22,327 nt of DNA from Promethearchaeota archaeon. Its GTDB lineage: Archaea > Asgardarchaeota > Lokiarchaeia > Sigynarchaeales > SOKP01. Position 1 is the stretch's first letter. Every line of letters begins with the position of its first letter. The notes beneath the pieces are model-generated. The model worked only from the letters and a program-made list of their open reading frames with translations, had not been told where the DNA came from and did not search any database. Positions 8,011 through 15,706 of this stretch are shown here, one piece after another. The DNA lies in the NCBI GenBank assembly GCA_014730295.1, contig WJIN01000362.1, forward strand, positions 1-22,327. Reading direction: 5' to 3'. The translations under genes and the position numbers were made by a program.

Positions 8011-8790
8011 TTATTGATTCTGAGCAATCCGTTGTCCTAAAAAATCTCCGAAAGCACCTACACATTTCTTTAATAAACCTATATCTGTCTCATAGTAGTA
8101 ATCTGATTCGAACCACCCGTTTTCTTTATAGTATTGATAATCTCGGAATTCGGGGGCCAAAACCTCAACAAGATGTCTCGAAACTCGAAACCTAAATAAT
8201 CTCCCCGAACTGGGTGATGGAGTGGAATCCGTCTTCAACTTTTTATAGAACCGCTTTGCAGCCTTTCCAATTTCTTTTTCTAATTTTTTTTCCTGTTTTT
8301 CGGTCATCGGATCCAGCGTTTTTACACAAACTCCTTTAACTACATTGAATCCAAAGTTTTTACCCATGGATTCTAAATATTTGCGTATTTTTTTCCCTCC
8401 CAGAAATCCCTGCACCACTAACGCTGTAAAGGTTTTTCCAAAAAAATAAGGTCGGTGGTAAAGATATGAAAATCTATCGAGAAAGTTTTTCATCCGAGCA
8501 GATACTTGGAATGAATAATTGGGGGATGCAAGGATAACTCCATCCGCTTGGTCCATTTTTTTAAAGAGAGGGTTTCGATCATCCTTTAGGGGGCAATATT
8601 CCTCCCCCTTATTGAAGCAAGTAAGACATCCATTACAGAATTCAAGATGACATTTACTCAAAAATACATATTCAAAATCAACTTCTTCAAGAGTTTTTAA
8701 AGTCTTTTCAAACTCCTGCACCGCGCGATATGTAGCCTTCTTCCGCGCACTTCCTAAAATTGCGATTACTTTTTTCATTTTTTTCATCAC
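8011..8790 (-). CDS. NAD(P)H-dependent FMN flavoprotein, Isf-like
   Basis: A 259-residue flavodoxin-fold protein of the NADPH-dependent FMN reductase / iron-sulfur flavoprotein group. Residues 7-16 (KVIAILGSAR) form the phosphate-binding first loop. SPNYSFQVSARMKNFLDR at 89-106 is the typical second FMN-contact block. A compact cysteine motif C52-x2-C55-x2-C58-x7-C66 matches the spacing of Isf proteins, which hold a 4Fe-4S cluster, so cluster binding is possible. The C-terminal 80 residues extend beyond the flavodoxin core and carry many aromatic residues. As first gene of an operon with a TetR regulator, it probably reduces a quinone, nitro compound or electrophile sensed by that regulator (inference). 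Both ATGs at the start (8790 and 8787) are usable. Confidence 0.85.
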   Translation of the reverse strand: MMKKMKKVIAILGSARKKATYRAVQEFEKTLKTLEEVDFEYVFLSKCHLEFCNGCLTCFNKGEEYCPLKDDRNPLFKKMDQADGVILASPNYSFQVSARMKNFLDRFSYLYHRPYFFGKTFTALVVQGFLGGKKIRKYLESMGKNFGFNVVKGVCVKTLDPMTEKQEKKLEKEIGKAAKRFYKKLKTDSTPSPSSGRLFRFRVSRHLVEVLAPEFRDYQYYKENGWFESDYYYETDIGLLKKCVGAFGDFLGQRIAQNQ

Positions 8791-8822
8791 ATTTTTCTAG
8801 TTATTATAATCATTAAATGGAA

Positions 8823-8848
8823 TGAATGAATATAAATCTATTCATTCA
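8823..8848 (-). promoter_or_regulatory. Palindromic operator over the flavoprotein-TetR promoter
   Basis: TGAATGAAT (8823-8831) and ATTCATTCA (8840-8848) form a perfect 9+9 inverted repeat with an 8-base spacer. The spacer holds the TATA-like TTTATATT of the minus strand, about 40 bases before the flavoprotein ATG. A repressor bound here would block TBP. The adjacent TetR protein is the natural candidate. Confidence 0.65.
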
Positions 8849-8949
8849 CCAGATTTCTAATCTTTAACTAGATTGAGAAAAAACACACTTTTTGTAATGA
8901 ATAAGCCGATTAACAAAAATAGGAAAAAAAAAATTTCTAAGCCATATTT

Positions 8950-9732
8950 CTATTTCTGGGCGGTAAAGAGGACAAATCCTCCCTTTTCCTCGACATTAAT
9001 TAAGGTGAGGTTACTCTCCTTTAACAAATCTTCCCAATATTTTGATGGTTTAAACACAAAACAAAAAATCCCCATATATCCAAGTAATTGAGCGGAATGA
9101 CTATTCCACTCCCCGATGTAAATAGTTCCCGAAGGCTTTAATACCCGATAAATCTCTTTTATTGCTTTCTTCTGATCTTCTTTGTTATGAATTTCATGCA
9201 ATACAGAGGACACATTTACTATATCGAAGAATTCATCCTCAAAGGGAATCTCAGTGGCATTTCCATATTGAAAAGTAGTTTTTTCTTTCACACCTTCAAG
9301 TTGGGCATTTTTACGGACCCTCTCCAAATCATTTCCACTGATTGCCATCTTATTGTATATATCTATACCATAAAGATGTCCACCATTCTCAAGCGCTTTA
9401 ACAATCTTCATCGCAGTTCGCCCCGTTCCACATCCGATATCTAATATTACGGGTGCCTCTAATCGTTTCATTGCATGAAATGAATCTGTAATATCATCAT
9501 CCTTTCGATCAAGTATTACATTCATTGCCGCCATGCCCAATCCAGGCCATAAAAATAGGACAATGATGAAAATACCCGCAAATATAAAAACTAATTGAAG
9601 TAAACCTGTTAAAACTATTCCTATGCAAATGCCAATTATACCTACTAGACCAATTATAGAAAACCCAACAATTAAATCCTTTACAAACCATCCATACTCT
9701 GGTTTTTTATTATTCTTTGAAATATTACACAC
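8950..9732 (-). CDS. Membrane-anchored SAM-dependent methyltransferase
   Basis: A 260-residue protein with two N-terminal transmembrane helices (about 19-42 and 46-66) followed by a class I methyltransferase domain of the UbiE/type 11 kind. SAM motif I is VILDIGCGTGR (95-105), the acidic residue of motif II lies in YGIDIY, and FEDEFFDIVNVSSVLHEI is motif IV and its continuation. The later RVLKPSGTIYIGEW block is typical of the family. The two helices would tether the catalytic domain to the cytoplasmic face, so a lipid, quinone or other membrane substrate is plausible but not shown. It is transcribed away from the TrmB-like regulator with 114 bases between them. Two operator-like repeats there suggest that regulator controls it. 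Confidence 0.85.
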   Translation of the reverse strand: MCNISKNNKKPEYGWFVKDLIVGFSIIGLVGIIGICIGIVLTGLLQLVFIFAGIFIIVLFLWPGLGMAAMNVILDRKDDDITDSFHAMKRLEAPVILDIGCGTGRTAMKIVKALENGGHLYGIDIYNKMAISGNDLERVRKNAQLEGVKEKTTFQYGNATEIPFEDEFFDIVNVSSVLHEIHNKEDQKKAIKEIYRVLKPSGTIYIGEWNSHSAQLLGYMGIFCFVFKPSKYWEDLLKESNLTLINVEEKGGFVLFTAQK

Positions 9733-9748
9733 CTCAAATTTGCAATTT

Positions 9749-9775
9749 TATGTGACTATAACAGATCAACATATA
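9749..9775. promoter_or_regulatory. Operator-like repeat, copy A, on methyltransferase promoter
   Basis: TGTGA (9751-9755) and, after ten bases, TCAACA (9766-9771) form an imperfect inverted repeat. The 16 bases at 9760-9775 recur at 9795-9810 with two changes. This copy overlaps the minus-strand TATA box (9771-9780), which sits about 40 bases before the methyltransferase ATG. Confidence 0.55.
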
Positions 9776-9780
9776 TAAAG
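9771..9780 (-). promoter_or_regulatory. TATA box of the methyltransferase gene
   Basis: Read on the minus strand this is CTTTATATAT, placing transcription start near 9748 and a leader of about 15 bases before the ATG at 9732. Confidence 0.5.
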
Positions 9781-9785
9781 TCTTC

Positions 9786-9810
9786 TATGTCGACAACAGA
9801 TCGACACATA
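9786..9810. promoter_or_regulatory. Operator-like repeat, copy B, on regulator promoter
   Basis: TGTCGA (9788-9793) and TCGACA (9801-9806) are a perfect 6+6 inverted repeat around CAACAGA. It ends directly before the regulator's own TATA box (CTTAAATA, about 9813-9820), where bound protein could block or recruit TBP/TFB. Confidence 0.6.
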
Positions 9811-9846
9811 ATCTTAAATACACTCTAACATTTTAAAGATATAGGG

Positions 9847-10785
9847 ATGATAACTAAAAAGGAACAAGAGTTCATTCAAGCCTTCCAAGAGACGGGATTG
9901 AATGAAAGTGAATCAAAGGTGTATTATCGTCTTATAAAGGAAGGATCCAAGGGAGCTATTGTTAAAGACCTCAATAAAGAATTTCCCGATTTGGCAAGAA
10001 CTACGATTTATTCAATCATTCGAAAACTTGAAGAATATGGTTATATTAAAGAAGCGGGTACATCTTCTCGTTCTAAAGGTGCGACCCTTTTTGCCGCGAT
10101 CAATCCAGTCAAGTTTTTTCGCAAAATAATATCGCGAAAAGAAGAAGAACTAGAAAAAATAAACGATTTAAGCATACTGTATTCAGATAGGCTTGAGCAT
10201 ATTTATAATGAAGGTATCTCTTATACATTAAAAGATACAGATTCTCGTCTCTATCCATATATAGAACCGCTCTTGAAGAAAGAGTGGAAATTAACCTCCT
10301 ATATTGAAGAGAGAAAAACTTCTACGATAAATTATGACTTTTTTGAACTTACTTTGCAATCACCATTACAAAATTTCTATAGTGATGTGGGGCTCATTCT
10401 CTTTCTATTTGATTACAATGTAGAAAAGGATGAAGTGACCCTTAACTTTTTTAGAAATATGATCCAGCGAAAAGCTAAAGAGGAATTAATATATAAAATA
10501 GATATAACAGACATTGATTCAGTGCCGATTGAAATAGAGTTATTTGAACGTAATTTTCAAGGATATGAACTTAAAGCAGAATTTGAGGAATTAGCAAAAT
10601 CAGATATGTTTGAGGAAAATCTCAAAAACATGAATCAAACTCCTCAAGTCGAGAGTAAGGGTAGTGTTACTCTTGGTTTATCACTAATGATCCCAAGTGA
10701 GAGAAAAATATTTGTTCTTTGGGGAGAGTCCCAGGAAAGGTTTAAAGACATAATAAAAATAATTTTAGAAAGAGAAAAAAGATAG
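9847..10785 (+). CDS. TrmB-like transcription regulator
   Basis: A 312-residue DNA-binding protein. The N-terminal winged helix (about 8-85) has LNESESKVYYRLIKEG, TTIYSIIRKLEEYGYI and a wing rich in Ser and Arg, followed by a coiled segment around KIISRKEEELEKIND. This is the layout of TrmB-type archaeal regulators. The 200-residue C-terminal part is not the sugar-binding TrmB domain in any form I recognise, so the effector is unknown. The ATG at 9847 follows a TATA box (CTTAAATA) by about 27 bases, so the message is nearly leaderless. The operator-like repeats upstream predict self-regulation and joint control with the divergent methyltransferase (inference). Confidence 0.75.
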   Translation: MITKKEQEFIQAFQETGLNESESKVYYRLIKEGSKGAIVKDLNKEFPDLARTTIYSIIRKLEEYGYIKEAGTSSRSKGATLFAAINPVKFFRKIISRKEEELEKINDLSILYSDRLEHIYNEGISYTLKDTDSRLYPYIEPLLKKEWKLTSYIEERKTSTINYDFFELTLQSPLQNFYSDVGLILFLFDYNVEKDEVTLNFFRNMIQRKAKEELIYKIDITDIDSVPIEIELFERNFQGYELKAEFEELAKSDMFEENLKNMNQTPQVESKGSVTLGLSLMIPSERKIFVLWGESQERFKDIIKIILEREKR

Positions 10786-10842
10786 AAGATACACTACATT
10801 TTCTGGTTAATTTGATTTAAGGTTCAAGAATAGAAAATTAAC

Positions 10843-11127
10843 TTACAAATTGGCTAATCCATAACCAGATTCTAATTTCTCTTTTAAATCATTAATAAAG
10901 CGGGTAGCCGGAGCCACATCCACCACATCATGATTAAAAAGCGCGGTAAGTATTAAATATTCCCTAATTTCAATTTTATCATCTACTATACCTGGCTTTT
11001 TGGTAATTCTACCTATCGCGAACGCCAGTGGATGCGATGTGGTGGGAATGGGCCAACCGTAAAAAAGTTCCCGAATTTTGATCGGGCAAATGTTTTTTCT
11101 TAATGTAAATCTATCTGAAATAAGAAA
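10843..11127 (-). pseudogene. C-terminal fragment of 2-oxoacid dehydrogenase E2 acyltransferase
   Basis: On the minus strand 94 codons are open between an in-frame TAA (11128-11130) and the stop (10843-10845), with no usable start codon. Blocks are FYGWPIPTTSHPLAFAIG, KKPGIVDDKIEIREYL, and NHDVVDVAPATRFI. These match the C-terminal part of the E2 (lipoate acyltransferase) catalytic fold, whose active-site signature is DHxxxDG. Here the histidine and second aspartate remain, but the first Asp is Asn and the glycine is valine. The full domain has about 230 residues, so over half is gone; the region that should hold it is occupied by the divergent Thi4 gene. It is best read as a relic. It fills almost all of the 364-base gap between the TrmB-like gene and Thi4. 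Confidence 0.6.
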
Positions 11128-11149
11128 TTAGCTATAGTAGATAAGTAAA

Positions 11150-11932
11150 ATGTTAGATGAAACAATAATAACAAAAGTAATAATACAATCGTATACTACA
11201 GATTTAATTGATAATTTGCATTCTGATGTGATTATTGCCGGAGCAGGTCCCGCAGGATTAGTCGCCTCAAAATTCTTGGCTGAAGCGGGTCTAAAGACTG
11301 TTCTTTTTGAACGGAGACTTTCGATTGGTGGTGGGATGTTAGGTGGGGGAATGATGTTTAATAAAATTGTCGTCCAAAGTGAGGCAAAGAGAATTCTTGA
11401 CATGTATAATATTAAATTACAAGAGATCGAAAAAAATTATTATGTGGCAGACGCGATTGAATCTGTTGGAAAGCTAACTGCTGGAGCTATCGACGCGGGG
11501 GCTAAAATCTTTAACCTAATTTCTGTAGAAGATGTGAAAATTGATGAAGACTTTAGAATCACTGGAGCAGTTATTAATTGGACTGCCGTGGAGATGGCAA
11601 ACCTTCATGTGGATCCTATGACCTTCGAAAGCAAATGTCTAATTGATGCAACAGGACATGATTTAGAAGTGGTTAGCGTAGCCCTAAACAAAATCCCAAA
11701 TTCAAAATTAAATACTCCCACGGGGCAAATAATGGGAGAATTATCAATGAATGCCGAAATCGGAGAAAGAATCCTTCTTGAAACCACCAAAGAGGTATAT
11801 CCGGGATTATATGTCGCTGGTATGGCAGCAAATGCATGTTCTGGAGGTCAACGTATGGGTCCGATATTCGGAGGTATGCTACTTTCTGGAGAAAAAGTAG
11901 CTAATCTCATCATTGATAGGCTCACTTCATAA
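11150..11932 (+). CDS. thi4: Thiamine thiazole synthase Thi4, archaeal sulfide-dependent type
   Basis: Makes the thiazole part of thiamine from NAD, glycine and sulfur in the cytoplasm. The 260-residue length is right. The dinucleotide-binding GAGPAG is at 31-36, the acidic strand end is E54, and the Gly-rich SIGGGMLGGGMMF is at 58-70. Also present are IDATGHD and, near the end, GGQRMGPIFGGMLLSG. In yeast Thi4 a cysteine in this region donates its own sulfur and dies with the reaction. Here the position reads NLHVDP with H153, as in methanogen enzymes that use free sulfide catalytically. The gene thus predicts sulfide as sulfur source. It stands alone; no TPP riboswitch is apparent in the short upstream region. 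An E2 relic lies divergently upstream. Confidence 0.95.
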   Translation: MLDETIITKVIIQSYTTDLIDNLHSDVIIAGAGPAGLVASKFLAEAGLKTVLFERRLSIGGGMLGGGMMFNKIVVQSEAKRILDMYNIKLQEIEKNYYVADAIESVGKLTAGAIDAGAKIFNLISVEDVKIDEDFRITGAVINWTAVEMANLHVDPMTFESKCLIDATGHDLEVVSVALNKIPNSKLNTPTGQIMGELSMNAEIGERILLETTKEVYPGLYVAGMAANACSGGQRMGPIFGGMLLSGEKVANLIIDRLTS

Positions 11933-12015
11933 GATAAATAAATTAAAATCTTTAATTTTATATCGATTAACTAGATCCTTTTCTTAAACCGAACCTAAAC
12001 CCTATTTTCTGAAAA

Positions 12016-12852
12016 ATGACGACAGGAGTATACTTTCACGAGCTCTTTAGCGAAAAAGTATGGCATATTATCAATGATAAATTTCAAAACTTTCCCGAAG
12101 TAATGAAAAAAGAATTGGATCTTCCAAATGTGGGACTATTCACCCCTAAGAAAGTGGATGATGCTTTATTGCTCAAAGTGCATACTAAACGATTCGTGGA
12201 TAACTTAAAAAAGCAATGGTATTCTGATGGCGCATTCTACACTGTGGGTGGTTGTGTAGAAGCAGCCGAGAAAATCATGGATGGAGAATTAAAAAATGCA
12301 TTGGTATTCGGAGTCGCGGCAGGACATCATGCGGAAAGAGATTCTGCGTGGGGAGGTACCTATGCCTCTGTATCGGGACCAGTTATTATGAAGTTAAAGG
12401 AGAAAAATCCTGATTTTAGAATCACAATCTTAGACACTGATTCACATCATGGCAATGGCACACGCGATGTAGTCACAGGACATCGAGATGTACTGCATGT
12501 CTGCTTTTGCTCTTCTAACCGCATCGAAGATGGAGGAACAAAGATCTGTGTTGATTCTGGATTCAAAACGACTGATGATGCCTATTTAAACTTAGTGAAA
12601 AAAGAATTTATCGGACGATTAGCCGAATTCCAACCTGACATAATTCTCCATCTTTTAGGACATGATACCGCCTCAGGAGATTATGGAAGTCGAGGATTAT
12701 CACAACAATTTTTTCCTAAATTGGTTGAAATGGTCAAGAAATCTTCTGAAGTGTGTCAAGGGAGATATCTTATTAATACTCACGGTGGAGCATCGGTTTC
12801 GATCTGCGAATTTGTGTATACTCAAACCATTAAAATCCTTGCAAATCATTAA
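12016..12852 (+). CDS. Histone-deacetylase-fold protein lacking the catalytic Tyr
   Basis: A 278-residue arginase/deacetylase-superfamily protein of HDAC type, somewhat shorter than usual (300-380). The tandem histidines are H104/H105 in AAGHHAERD. The zinc-binding block is LDTDSHHGNGT (139-149) with D142 and H144, and the third ligand is D217 in LGHDTASGDYGSRGLS. The expected GGY near the end, whose Tyr stabilises the transition state, reads THGGASVS (255-262), so Ala replaces Tyr. Metal binding should be intact, while classic deacetylase activity is doubtful. Class IIa HDACs also lack this Tyr (they have His) and bind acetyl-lysine or other acyl substrates. The substrate could be an acetylated protein, polyamine or another amide. 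It follows Thi4 after 83 bases on the same strand, but an independent promoter is possible. Confidence 0.85.
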   Translation: MTTGVYFHELFSEKVWHIINDKFQNFPEVMKKELDLPNVGLFTPKKVDDALLLKVHTKRFVDNLKKQWYSDGAFYTVGGCVEAAEKIMDGELKNALVFGVAAGHHAERDSAWGGTYASVSGPVIMKLKEKNPDFRITILDTDSHHGNGTRDVVTGHRDVLHVCFCSSNRIEDGGTKICVDSGFKTTDDAYLNLVKKEFIGRLAEFQPDIILHLLGHDTASGDYGSRGLSQQFFPKLVEMVKKSSEVCQGRYLINTHGGASVSICEFVYTQTIKILANH

Positions 12853-13012
12853 ATCCAATTGAATAGAGCCCAAATATACAGATTTTACATTATTTTGCTT
12901 TCAATAAACTTATATTGGGAAAAAGATATTTATGTAACTTTAGTCTAAATATTAAATGAGTCTTTTTTGAAACAAAATATATCAATAATATAATAGAACA
13001 GATTGATGTTGT

Positions 13013-13813
13013 ATGGCAATATTAGGCATCGATTATGATAAATGCATAGATTGTGGAGAGTGTATAAAAGATTGTCCTGCCTTTCTGTATCGTGAAGAGG
13101 AAGATGGCAAAGCAATATTTCACGATCCTAAAAATCGATGTATTTTATGCGGTCATTGCATTTCTGTGTGTCCGACAGATGCGATAATTCATGAAAAAAT
13201 GGGTGAAACCGAAACATTCGAGGGAATCGATAACCCTGAGAGCCTCCTCTCCTATGAAGATCTGTATAACTTCCAGAGATCCCTAAGAGTGATCAGGCAA
13301 TATAAGAAAGATAAAGTCCCTGAAGAATTGATTGAAAAAGTATTAAATGCAATGCAGTATGCTCCAACGGGCGCAAATATCAGAGCAGAGAATTTTATCG
13401 TGATTTCAGATTCCGAAAAGCTGGAAGAAATCTCAAAAAAATTCAGAGAAACTATGGAAGGTGATAAGATGCTCAACGCACAATTTGCGGGTGTATGGCA
13501 AAGACTCGAAAAGATTGGAAAAAATTTATTCTTTAACGCACCACATCTCATCGTGGTACACACACAAATGCCAATGAAAATGAATTTTATTAATATTGGC
13601 AATATTATTACATATGGCAGGCTGGCAGCTCATTCGTTTGGTTTAGGTACATGCTATCACGGTTGGACACAATTAGCTCTCGGTGTTGATCCAAGCTTAA
13701 AAAAATTAATTCGCGCTTCTGGACCCATTGCTTGCGGACTCACTTTAGGTTATCCTGATGTAACTTACCATAGAGTTCCTCCACGTGCACCAAAACGAGT
13801 AAGAAGGATATAA
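13013..13813 (+). CDS. Ferredoxin-nitroreductase fusion oxidoreductase
   Basis: A 266-residue flavoprotein with two parts. Residues 1-60 are a two-cluster ferredoxin: C11-x2-C14-x2-C17-x3-C21 and C43-x2-C46-x2-C49-x3-C53, each with the following proline, enough for two 4Fe-4S clusters. From about 88 a nitroreductase/FMN domain begins (RSLRVIRQYK, APTGANIRAENFIVIS). It ends with the family's Gly-Leu-Gly-Thr-Cys and GYPDV blocks. Electrons would pass from reduced ferredoxins through the clusters to FMN and a substrate. This architecture is common in anaerobes and mostly uncharacterised. A TATA-like stretch near 12990-12996 suits the ATG at 13013. It is convergent with the vWA gene, with only 44 bases between the stops. 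Confidence 0.93.
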   Translation: MAILGIDYDKCIDCGECIKDCPAFLYREEEDGKAIFHDPKNRCILCGHCISVCPTDAIIHEKMGETETFEGIDNPESLLSYEDLYNFQRSLRVIRQYKKDKVPEELIEKVLNAMQYAPTGANIRAENFIVISDSEKLEEISKKFRETMEGDKMLNAQFAGVWQRLEKIGKNLFFNAPHLIVVHTQMPMKMNFINIGNIITYGRLAAHSFGLGTCYHGWTQLALGVDPSLKKLIRASGPIACGLTLGYPDVTYHRVPPRAPKRVRRI

Positions 13814-13848
13814 TATTTTTTCTCTTCTCTTTTTTGTTTGAAAGACCT
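13814..13848. terminator. Shared T-rich stretch between convergent genes
   Basis: ATATTTTTTCTC and TTCTCTTTTTTG follow the nitroreductase stop, a probable terminator for the plus strand. The minus-strand gene ends at 13858. For that gene no A-run (T-run on its own strand) of note follows. Confidence 0.4.
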
Positions 13849-13857
13849 TCTTGTTAT

Positions 13858-14979
13858 TTACTTCAGTTTAGTTCCACAATTGGGGCAATATTTATATCTA
13901 TTTGTTATCATTTTAGAGCAATTTGGACAGAGAAAAAACTTGGTCTCCTTGACCTCCTCATCCATGCCGAAATCTGTTTCTCCAACCGAAGTCTCCTTTA
14001 GGGGATCCTCCGCTTGGACGATTTCAGGTGTTTTTTCACTCTCAATTGTCTGCTGATATTCGTGTAAATCCAATCCTTCAATCTGGATATTACCCTGAGC
14101 CATAATTTTTCCATACCGAACTTTATTAATATAATCCCTGTCTAATTTTAACAAATTATAGCAATTATGGCATCGGAAAACATTCAAAATTCCAATATTT
14201 GAATTATCTGCCCATTGAGCTAAACAAGATCGATGCGCAATTATATCACACTCAGGACACTGAACTAAATCAGTTTTGTCAGTTTCAAAACAAATCGAAC
14301 ATGTTTCTTTCTTTGGAGCGTCTAGAACGTCGTCTGCTAAATTTATGTAAAATGCTTGGTTTGTTTTTGAGATAATTTTTTTTTCCTTATCGTAAAATGT
14401 TTCTTCTGGAATCTCTCGCTTTAACGCCAGAACCTCCAGAATCGATTCTAAATCTCTCAGATCATTTATTTCATGAACATTTCCATAACATCTCGTAGCA
14501 AGTTCCATAAGTTTCTTATCTTCTCCCGGATCGTCAGTATCAATTCTCACGATATCTATATAAAAAGGCATATTCTTTACCATGTCAATTAGATTATCAA
14601 GTACCGGAATATATTTCTCTGGTATCTTCAACGTTCCTGAATCGGTCAGAATAATCAGCCGAAATGCTTTTTGAGATATACGCTTATACACCTCAATTAT
14701 AAAAGTAATCGCAACAAATATCCCGCTCGCAATATTAGCGGGTTCGATAGTCGGTTCCAGAGATTTTAAGGCCATTAAAATATTTTCTGGATTCAAAGTA
14801 AAATCATTGAGATAATTAGGACCATATCCTTGAAATAGAATAACATTAAATCTATCACTCGAATCATTTTCTCTCTTTATTTTCATGAAATCTTCAAGCG
14901 CGGTATACACTATTTTCATATCCGTTATCTCGGGAGTTAAGGCATTAAATATAAGTGTATCTTCGGACAGAGTTGTCAT
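13858..14979 (-). CDS. vWA domain - C4HC3 zinc finger - zinc ribbon protein
   Basis: A 373-residue protein with three parts. Residues about 8-190 look like a von Willebrand factor A fold: RFNVILFQGYGP, then NILMALKSLEP and a helix, and FRLIILTDSG. The metal-site signature DxSxS is not present at the N-terminus (FNALTP), though the second-site Asp remains in LTDSG. Residues 227-273 form a cross-brace zinc finger: C227-x2-C230-x10-C241-x2-C244-x4-H249-x2-C252-x17-C270-x2-C273. The C4HC3 spacing fits RING-variant and PHD fingers alike; HRSCLAQW looks RING-like. After an acidic, low-complexity linker, C351/C354 and C365/C368 form a zinc ribbon. Known vWA plus RING-type proteins include plant RGLG ubiquitin ligases and the TFIIH subunit Ssl1/p44. 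An E3-like or protein-docking role is inference. No ubiquitin, E1 or E2 gene lies in this window. Confidence 0.7.
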   Translation of the reverse strand: MTTLSEDTLIFNALTPEITDMKIVYTALEDFMKIKRENDSSDRFNVILFQGYGPNYLNDFTLNPENILMALKSLEPTIEPANIASGIFVAITFIIEVYKRISQKAFRLIILTDSGTLKIPEKYIPVLDNLIDMVKNMPFYIDIVRIDTDDPGEDKKLMELATRCYGNVHEINDLRDLESILEVLALKREIPEETFYDKEKKIISKTNQAFYINLADDVLDAPKKETCSICFETDKTDLVQCPECDIIAHRSCLAQWADNSNIGILNVFRCHNCYNLLKLDRDYINKVRYGKIMAQGNIQIEGLDLHEYQQTIESEKTPEIVQAEDPLKETSVGETDFGMDEEVKETKFFLCPNCSKMITNRYKYCPNCGTKLK

Positions 14980-15706
14980 TTTGCAAATCCTACAATAATT
15001 TTTTTCAATCCTTGTATAATTAATTAATATTCAATGATACTAATATACTCTCTAATTATTAATATCTAATCGCTATATAATCGGAAATAATACTGGGTTT
15101 TTTTAATATGTTTTTACCATAAGGTAAATTATTTAAGCCAATTAGTAGATTTTCTTGCTTAAACCAAACTTCCGTGGTAATAATAATGCTTAAACGAGAA
15201 TTAAAATCGATATTGTTAGATCCCTATTAATTCGATCAATGTTAAGGAAAATCATTACTATATCTGGATATAATGGATGAAGGGTTTAACTCTTCTTAAG
15301 AAGGAAGCTTTCGTAAAAACGACGAAACTAAAATGCATAACGACCTTTAACTATAATTGATTCCTTTATAAAGCCAATATTCTTTTTTCGATCTCTAAAT
15401 AGATCAATCCCACTATTTAATTCACTCCATTTCCATTAAATTAATAAAAAATATAACCTTCTTTCTCTTAGTTAGTATGGGTTATTTTAAGAAATTGTTA
15501 CTTTCCAATTCAAGATTGAAGATTTATAAAACATTAAGAGGATGCATGAAAAAACCGTGCATCATCTATGTTCCCTTCTTCTGAAATAGTGTATGTAATT
15601 ATTTTCCATAGTTAACCTCGCGGTATAAAGATAGTCGATGAATAGAACTTTTTTACCCGGTTTTTTATGAGAAATTGCCCATAGATTAGAAGTATACAAT
15701 AAGTTT
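14980..15706. other. Gene-free leader region rich in palindromes
   Basis: The 727 bases separate divergent genes and contain no convincing open frame. They hold TTTACC-ATAA-GGTAAA (15113-15128), CTTCTTAAGAAG (15292-15303), GATCT-6-AGATC (15390-15405), and a hairpin with an 8-bp stem (one G-T pair) at 15541-15563. TATA-like boxes are TTTATAAAA near 15523-15531 and GGTATAAAG near 15622-15630. The first would give the CSD-helicase a leader of about 155 bases that includes the hairpin, the second one of about 50. The minus-strand promoter of the vWA gene probably lies near 15016-15030. Confidence 0.5.
15541..15563 (+). promoter_or_regulatory. Hairpin upstream of the CSD-helicase gene
   Basis: GATGCATG pairs with CGTGCATC (8 bp, one T-G pair) around a 7-base A-rich loop. 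It begins just after a TTTATAAAA box, so it could sit at the 5' end of a long leader of the downstream cold-shock-type gene. The function is a guess. Confidence 0.4.

Noticed and set aside
14980..15706. tRNA or CRISPR array in the long gene-free region
   Set aside because: No cloverleaf arms with a GGTTCAAAT-type T-loop and no regularly spaced repeats were found.
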